From contig JAGXHU010000064.1 of assembly GCA_024636015.1 (NCBI GenBank), positions 1 to 38,471 on the forward strand: DNA of 38,471 nucleotides, given 5' to 3'. Shown here piece by piece: positions 33,692 to 38,471 of this stretch (its first letter is position 1; the number at the start of each line of letters is the position of its first letter). The stretch comes from Halothiobacillus sp. Lineage in GTDB: Bacteria > Pseudomonadota > Gammaproteobacteria > Halothiobacillales > Halothiobacillaceae. The notes below the pieces were generated by a model. That model worked only from the letters and a program-made list of their open reading frames with translations, did no database searches and was not told the origin of the DNA. A program made the translations under genes and the position numbers.

Positions 33692-33711
33692 GAGGAATCA
33701 GGTAATTCCTC
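33692..33711. terminator. Weak hairpin directly after the BCCT stop
   Basis: GAGGAAT - CAGGTA - ATTCCTC, beginning at the base after the stop codon. Short stem and no T-run, so only a possible terminator or 3'-end stabiliser. The remaining bases up to the porin start at 33954 hold no gene. Confidence 0.4.
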
Positions 33712-33953
33712 AAACCAGCCATAACGCACGTGATTGAACATACCCGCACCATGCGAATGCATGCGCGGGATGTACGACCGACTACGCCTATTTCTGATCT
33801 TTCGCCGCCTCGGCAGCGGAGCTAATGACGTAGCCATTTTCCATCTTAAGGTGTGTGATGCGCATACCCATCGCAACGCGATGAAAACCAACTAAAAGCA
33901 TTATCCGACAATACGTTAGAAGCAACTAACCGTTAACAAACAGGAACGATGCC

Positions 33954-35291
33954 ATGAAAATTTATCACCAAGCGCTGGCCTTTGGGCTAGCTGTCAGTAT
34001 CGCGCCGCTGGGTGCCTGGGCTAACACCGACAGTGCCGAAACGCAGAAAATGCAGAAAATGATGGACTCGCTGAAATCGATGCAGCAGCGTATCCAGCTC
34101 ATGCAGCAGCAACTCGACGCCGAAAAGGCGCGCAACGACAAAGTCGAAGCGAATCAGTCGAAGATCCAGCAGGCCAGCGAGAAATCGACCGAGCAGGCGG
34201 CGGCAACGGTCAAACAGGCCAGCGCGACCAAGCCCAAGATCCATGTGGGTGGTGCAGTCCGGTTCAATTACACACTCAAGCAGTACGATAAAAGCAATCG
34301 CAATCAGCAGGGCGCACTCAACTTCGATACCTTCCGCCTGAATCTCGACGGCGAGATCGACAATGTGATCCTGTCGGTGGAATGGCGCTACTACGACTAC
34401 ATGCAGGTCATTCATCACGCCTGGGTCGGCTACAAGTTCAAACCCGACTGGATCGTGCGTGCCGGCGTGGTCAAGGCACCGTTCGGTAATCTGCCGTACA
34501 ACTCCAACAGCTACTACTTCAGCTCGAATTACTACATCGGGCTCGAGGACTTCTACCAGTTGGGCGTGAGCACGACCTACAAAACGGACAAATGGCGCCT
34601 GGATTTTGCGCTCCTCAAAAATCCTGAACCCAATGGCTATGGCAATAACAGTTACAGCGAGAATGTGGTCGGGATCGACAACGGTCTAGGCACCAGCGCC
34701 GCAGGCTATACACGCAGCAATGTAAAACCCATTAATACCGTTGTGGGTCGGGCGGAGTACACCTGGAAGGCCAGTGATGACCTAACCATCAAGCCGGGTG
34801 TTTCGGCCATGTACGGTAGCCTGTACGACGGTACTCAACGCCAAGGTAATTACCACGCGTATGCCGCGCATCTGAATGCGGACTTGAATCGCTGGAACGT
34901 CAAGCTGCAGTACACCGATTTCAAGTACAACTTGAAGAGCAGCAGCGCCCGTCGTCTGGTCTATGGCGCGTACGCCTACAACTCCTATGGTCCCACCAAA
35001 GGCAAATCCGTGACCGGCGAATTGGCCTACACGCTGCCGGTGAAATGGGGGCCGATCACCTCGCTGAAGTTTTATAACGATTACAGCCGAATCTACGACA
35101 AGAACGCCAGCCTGGCGCCCACCTGGATGAACGTCACGGGTATGGCGATGGCAGCGGGTCCTGTCTATGCCTACTTCGATTTTGTCCAGGCCAAGAACCA
35201 ACCCTTTGTCGGCGGCAATGTCGCCCCGGTTGTCGGCACCAGCGGCGGTCTCAATCGCCTGTTCAACGTCAACCTGGGTTATTACTTCTAA
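33954..35291 (+). CDS. Coiled-coil porin (OprO/P-like outer membrane channel)
   Basis: 445 residues. The signal peptide ends in GAWA (cleavage after residue 23). A heptad-rich coiled coil at about 28-88 (QKMQKMMDSLKSMQQRIQLM then QQQLDAEKARND) would trimerise in the periplasm. A beta-barrel from about 95 begins PKIHVGGAVRFNYTL and has GxxxxPFG (VVKAPFGNLPYNSN) as in phosphate/pyrophosphate porins. It ends in NVNLGYYF, the aromatic C-terminal signal for BamA-dependent insertion. The start has AGGAA upstream. Substrate unknown; the neighbouring osmolyte transporter does not settle it. Confidence 0.88.
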   Translation: MKIYHQALAFGLAVSIAPLGAWANTDSAETQKMQKMMDSLKSMQQRIQLMQQQLDAEKARNDKVEANQSKIQQASEKSTEQAAATVKQASATKPKIHVGGAVRFNYTLKQYDKSNRNQQGALNFDTFRLNLDGEIDNVILSVEWRYYDYMQVIHHAWVGYKFKPDWIVRAGVVKAPFGNLPYNSNSYYFSSNYYIGLEDFYQLGVSTTYKTDKWRLDFALLKNPEPNGYGNNSYSENVVGIDNGLGTSAAGYTRSNVKPINTVVGRAEYTWKASDDLTIKPGVSAMYGSLYDGTQRQGNYHAYAAHLNADLNRWNVKLQYTDFKYNLKSSSARRLVYGAYAYNSYGPTKGKSVTGELAYTLPVKWGPITSLKFYNDYSRIYDKNASLAPTWMNVTGMAMAAGPVYAYFDFVQAKNQPFVGGNVAPVVGTSGGLNRLFNVNLGYYF

Positions 35292-35613
35292 CCACGGATG
35301 ACAAAGGCGGTAACAGGGTGGGACGCGCGCGTCCCGCCGCACGAGCCGTGATATCAGACAGGTCGGCGGGTGCCCTTGCGCACCCGATAACGACGCCGAA
35401 TCAACATCCTGCGCTCAAGTTTGATGTTAAAAACACCCTCATGATCGCCATCAGGCGAATTTATCGAAAATCGAAGGGCGCCCGCAGTCCTGAAGTTTTC
35501 GATATCCCTCTTCGCCCGAATTAAAAAGTGAGCCGCCCATCAATGCCTATCGATGGGCGGCTCACTAAAAAACGCACAATGGATCTATTCAAACCAACCC
35601 AAGCGCTCCGGCC
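35292..35613. other. Intergenic region between porin and DUF4395 gene
   Basis: 322 bases without a supportable gene. A perfect 16-base palindrome GGGACGCGCGCGTCCC (35320-35335) shortly after the porin stop may end porin transcription. A smaller CGGGTGC/GCACCCG hairpin lies near 35370-35390. The right end has the strong terminator of the leftward gene (35527-35566). Confidence 0.55.
35527..35566 (-). terminator. Intrinsic terminator of the leftward DUF4395 gene
   Basis: Perfect 15-base arms AGTGAGCCGCCCATC / GATGGGCGGCTCACT with a 10-base loop. Read on the minus strand the stem is followed by TTTTT, giving a classic rho-independent terminator about 48 bases past the stop of the leftward gene. 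Confidence 0.85.
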
Positions 35614-36348
35614 TTAATGATCCAGTTTGGGCTGATCCTTGTGTGCTTTACGCCGCTCGATTTCATCCCAATCAATGTTGTTGCAGGTTTCACATTCTTC
35701 CTTGTGCACGCGGAGTATCACCAGCAACGAGTAGATTTTGCAGCCAACACAAAAGCCAAGCACGGCTTCGAGCCACATGAAGGCGATACACACGATCACC
35801 AGCAGCGGAATCCATTTCGTCATGAACTGGCTGGTATCCGGCAATACGGCATGACCAACAATCGTATTGACCCAACCGGCAAAGGTATCCGGATTGAAGA
35901 AAATCAGGCACAACGTAATCAGGACTGAGCCCAGCAGCCAGGCATAGCGCTTCGGCGTCAGCGGCTTCCAGACGGCATGATGTTTACGCGCCAGAAAGGC
36001 GGAGATCAGAATGGTCGGCGAAAGGCGCGAAGACCAGACAAACAAGCCAGACAGCATCTCGAACAAACCGTAGAGCAAGGCATACGTCTGCCAGGTGTAA
36101 TCCCAGGTGCGCCGAATGACAGTCGCAGAGTAGATGATATGACCGTCCCAGTCGGTATCCATGGTGTCATGGAGGCTATCCCCATTGACGATCCAGTGTC
36201 CGCCGAAGATGGCCGACCACAACGTCAGCCCCATATAGATCGGAATCACCAGCAAAATGCCGGCGCGAATCCGCACAGCGGTTTCATTGATAAATACAGG
36301 CTTCACGGACGGATCCTGAAACCACAGGTTCTTGAATGTCTGCCACAT
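35614..36348 (-). CDS. DUF4395 family membrane protein
   Basis: 244 residues from the ATG at 36346-36348, which follows AGGAG; the longer in-frame reading to 36408 lacks a site. Four or five helices: about 30-48, 85-110, 138-155, 180-215. The LGFCVGCKIYSLLVILR segment with a membrane CxxC is the DUF4395 signature, and a second pair CETC lies in the hydrophilic C-terminal tail. DUF4395 proteins are often linked with thiol or sulfur chemistry, but the function is not established. It is a single gene with its own terminator. Confidence 0.8.
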   Translation of the reverse strand: MWQTFKNLWFQDPSVKPVFINETAVRIRAGILLVIPIYMGLTLWSAIFGGHWIVNGDSLHDTMDTDWDGHIIYSATVIRRTWDYTWQTYALLYGLFEMLSGLFVWSSRLSPTILISAFLARKHHAVWKPLTPKRYAWLLGSVLITLCLIFFNPDTFAGWVNTIVGHAVLPDTSQFMTKWIPLLVIVCIAFMWLEAVLGFCVGCKIYSLLVILRVHKEECETCNNIDWDEIERRKAHKDQPKLDH

Positions 36349-36717
36349 CGAAACTGCTCCTGAGCATATCTGAACCTCGGATCGGCGCCCCATCACCCTA
36401 CAAAGCACACCTGACGGTGAACTCGGGGCCGAGACGGTGCCTATTTCGGGTTCTTTGTAATAATTGCGTCTTTTACTCGGGCATTAGAATGAGCCGATTG
36501 ATCAGGAATTTCTAATTGAGCCTGCTTATGCGGGATAGTTAGCGCCCTATCGGCTGCCCAACGGGGCGTCCCTGGAGGATGGCCGCGCCGACGACATACC
36601 GGGAACGGATCATCAGCGACATCCTTGACCTGTTCGTAAAAAGCATGCCCATCCTGACAGCCGGCATGGCAAATGAGCGATCGAAACTCATTGAGGAAAA
36701 CTGGCCCTGGCGGATGA
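36349..36717. other. Intergenic region holding a decayed BCCT fragment
   Basis: About 370 bases. The part upstream of the DUF4395 gene (36349-36540) shows no gene and should carry its promoter. The rest includes the BCCT-like remnant described separately. Confidence 0.5.
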
Positions 36718-36749
36718 CTATTCGTCTTCGGAAAAAGGGGGGGAACTAA
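36579..36749 (+). pseudogene. Remnant of a BCCT transporter C-terminus
   Basis: A 56-codon frame starting ATGGCCGCG reads RERIISDILDLFVKSMPIL, matching DRDQLISDILDQFEKYMHFL at the C-terminus of the intact BCCT protein. By hand, about 46 of 60 bases from 36601 agree with 33561-33620. After a roughly 13-base deletion the match resumes around AAATGAGCGA (36670-36680 against 33645-33655). The upstream portion of the transporter is absent. This points to a second, lost BCCT gene or a partial duplication. The final bases overlap the 3' end of the EamA gene on the other strand. Confidence 0.7.
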
Positions 36750-37641
36750 GCGCAGGTTCGCTCCGAATGTGAATCAGTGATACGGCCAGAATGGTGACTG
36801 CCGCGCCAGCCAGCTGGATAAGAGTCAACTGTTCTCTCAACGCGACAAAGGCAATGGCAAGACCAAATACGGGTGTGAGATTCAGGAAGCTACCAGCCAG
36901 ATTGGCCGATATTCTCGACAGCGCGTACATATAGGCGGAAAAGGCAATGGCATATTGCACAAGGCCATACAATACGACGACCGACCAACTAAAGGTATCG
37001 TGCGGCAGCTCGATCCCGCCGATCCTGATCGCGGATTCAAATGGTAGCGCCAGTAGTGCCAGCACCAGTGCAGACAGTTGCTGGAGCCCAACCACCACCA
37101 AAGGGTCATGATCACCGATCACCCGTGAACTCAGCACAACATAAACTGCGGCGCTGTCGGTGGCCAGAAATATCATGACGATCCCGAAAATTTCGTTTCC
37201 GGTTAACAGGCTCTCACCAATTCCCAGTGCCATCGAAAGCCCGGCCAACGCAATCAACGAAAGCATGATGAAGGTAAAAGTCGGCCGCTCTCCCAGCAAA
37301 ACGACGGACACGACCACAATCAAAATTGCCTCGGAGGCCTGGATCAGCGTGGCCACCCCCGCCCCGATCCAAACCAGACCGATCAACCCCAAGAGATAGG
37401 CTGCCCCCGGCTCCAGAAGGCCAAGCACCGAGATCACCCAGCCCATGCCGCGTGGCGGCAGGCGACGACGAGTCAACAGGATGACGCTCCACAGGGCAGC
37501 AGCGCTGACCGCCAACTGCAGCGTCAGCAGAGCCATCGGTGATACCTCTGCGAGCACCGATTTGGACATCACGGTGGCACTGCCCCAGCAGAAAGCTGCG
37601 AAGATTGCTGCGGCGATGGCGCGTGAATTGTTTCTGTTCAT
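36718..37641 (-). CDS. EamA/DMT family transporter
   Basis: 307 residues, ten predicted helices arranged as two EamA repeats (about 8-140 and 155-292). The FAAFCWGSATVMSKSVLAEV opening and the LTPVFGLAIAFVALREQLTL motif in the second repeat are typical. DMT exporters of this kind move amino acids, metabolites or drugs. A GGAAAGG site precedes the ATG at 37639-37641. It is apparently a single gene; substrate unknown. Confidence 0.9.
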   Translation of the reverse strand: MNRNNSRAIAAAIFAAFCWGSATVMSKSVLAEVSPMALLTLQLAVSAAALWSVILLTRRRLPPRGMGWVISVLGLLEPGAAYLLGLIGLVWIGAGVATLIQASEAILIVVVSVVLLGERPTFTFIMLSLIALAGLSMALGIGESLLTGNEIFGIVMIFLATDSAAVYVVLSSRVIGDHDPLVVVGLQQLSALVLALLALPFESAIRIGGIELPHDTFSWSVVVLYGLVQYAIAFSAYMYALSRISANLAGSFLNLTPVFGLAIAFVALREQLTLIQLAGAAVTILAVSLIHIRSEPALSSPPFSEDE

Positions 37642-37754
37642 GGAGCCTTTCCGATGAAACCCACAGCCGACTAAGGGGACAGCATCACCGCCTTCCAGGG
37701 TCTAACCATGAAATCAATGACGCTGACCCCATTGATCATACAATTATTAAATGA

Positions 37755-38282
37755 TCAGTTTCGCTTCCCTATTTCGGCATTACGCAGAAGGCTTTCCAGC
37801 TTCTTATCACCTCGTCTGGCGGCAAAATCGGCTGCTTTCCAGCCTTGCATCAAAGCATTAGAGTTCGCCCCATGCTTCAGAAGCATTTGAGCCAGAATTA
37901 TATCTCCATTCTGAGCCGCACTCATTAATGGCGTCAATCCGGAATTATCAGAAATATTAGGATCTGCATGCAAATCAAGCAATTCATTTGCTGCTTTACG
38001 GTTATCAAAATAAGCAGCATAGAGTAAAGCAGTCGATCCGTCCTTGATGGTCACATTGATCGATACCTTCCCTTGCTTGACCAACTCCTTCGCCAAAATT
38101 GCCCCTGCCGCCTCTGAGCCGCCATAAACCATAATTTCATTAATCCATGGGAATTTCTTGATGGCCTCATCATAATACATATTGGCAAGACGCCTCTGCC
38201 CTTGGCCAATCAACTCGGCCCATTTTCGGGCAAGCTGGATAGCTAGGATTTGCTCCCCAACACCGTAATCCATGATTTGCAA
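37755..38282 (-). CDS. Ankyrin repeat protein, probably N-terminally truncated
   Basis: C-terminal ankyrin repeats are clear: DGSTALLYAAYFDNRKAANE, then SGLTPLMSAAQNGDIILAQM and a third degenerate repeat with AADFAARRGDKKLE. The N-terminal 70 residues are helical (RKWAELIGQGQRRLANMYYD). The frame starts at a TTG (or the ATG 9 bases later) with no convincing ribosome site, yet stays open upstream to 38381 and reads like protein (ISAESIGGDLDRTDDAITQA). It then hits a stop next to the IS630-like gene. The gene is therefore probably a 3' fragment cut by the insertion. Base use is more AT-rich than the core genes. Confidence 0.75.
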   Translation of the reverse strand: MQIMDYGVGEQILAIQLARKWAELIGQGQRRLANMYYDEAIKKFPWINEIMVYGGSEAAGAILAKELVKQGKVSINVTIKDGSTALLYAAYFDNRKAANELLDLHADPNISDNSGLTPLMSAAQNGDIILAQMLLKHGANSNALMQGWKAADFAARRGDKKLESLLRNAEIGKRN

Positions 38283-38390
38283 CGCCGCTCTTGCTTGTGT
38301 AATTGCATCATCGGTTCTATCTAAATCACCACCTATAGACTCGGCAGAGATTATTCGTGAACATTTTTGGCATTCGATGGTCTACTTTGT

Positions 38391-38471
38391 ATGGAAAAAG
38401 AAGATGCGCGGAAGCAGTCCCGTGAAGTACTGCACGAGAGACGCAAACAGGTCATCCGGTTACATCGGAAG
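38391..38471 (+). mobile_element. 5' end of an IS630-like transposase gene (runs off the window)
   Basis: 27 codons from ATG 38391 read MEKEDARKQSREVLHERRKQ then VIRLHRK, resembling the N-terminus of IS630-family transposases (E-R-R-Q-V-L-G preceding the helix-turn-helix). The gene continues past the end of the window. The left inverted repeat should lie between about 38320 and 38390, where the ankyrin frame is interrupted. I cannot fix its exact end without the other terminus. Confidence 0.6.

Overview
The window looks like a chromosomal segment of a GC-rich gammaproteobacterium. The protein repertoire fits this: an aryl-polyene (APE) type II polyketide pathway, cytochrome bd with CydDC, a BCCT transporter and a long-signal porin. 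A halotolerant sulfur-oxidiser of the Halothiobacillus kind is my best guess, but nothing here proves the genus. Both edges are more AT-rich than the core and carry accessory material. No rRNA, tRNA or CRISPR array was seen.

Left edge (1-3230): a leftward three-gene unit, DUF262 protein > DUF3696-type AAA ATPase > short hypothetical protein, which looks like a defence-type cassette. Upstream of it lie several copies of the inverted motif ATGTCCA/TGGACAT, and then a TMEM175-family gene broken after about 23 codons. The cassette therefore seems to end at a recombination scar. Small leftward membrane or hypothetical genes follow (3351-4270), then a PAS-GAF-GGDEF diguanylate cyclase (4534-5853).

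Centre-left (5926-21238): an APE-type pigment locus in three transcription units. Unit A (leftward) has a halogenase-like flavoprotein, a PlsC-type acyltransferase and a GT2 glycosyltransferase. Unit B (rightward) has a PAP2 phosphatase, an active-site-complete ketosynthase, a chain-length-factor-like partner, a ketoreductase and a polysaccharide deacetylase. Unit C (leftward) has two ACPs, a COG4648 membrane protein, a starter-loading AMP ligase, a hotdog dehydratase, an LpxL-like acyltransferase, a LolA-like protein, an MMPL exporter and a second dehydratase. Nearly all genes in units B and C overlap by 1-4 bases. Together they would load an aryl starter onto an ACP, extend and dehydrate it to a polyene, attach it to a lipid or sugar carrier and move it to the outer membrane. 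A 33-codon ketosynthase-like remnant sits between the two ACP genes. No starter-making lyase or chorismatase and no obvious thioesterase is visible.

Centre-right (21583-28869): a cytochrome bd operon, cydA-cydB-(72-aa membrane protein)-cydD-cydC-lipoprotein-DUF1461, with overlapping stops and starts from cydB onward except before cydD. It converges at a strong hairpin with a LysR gene, which is divergent from a pirin-nitroreductase pair.

Right part (31470-38471): a BCCT osmolyte transporter, a coiled-coil porin, a leftward DUF4395 protein with a clear terminator, a decayed copy of the BCCT C-terminus, and an EamA transporter. Last come an AT-rich, probably N-terminally truncated ankyrin gene and the first 27 codons of an IS630-like transposase that runs off the window.
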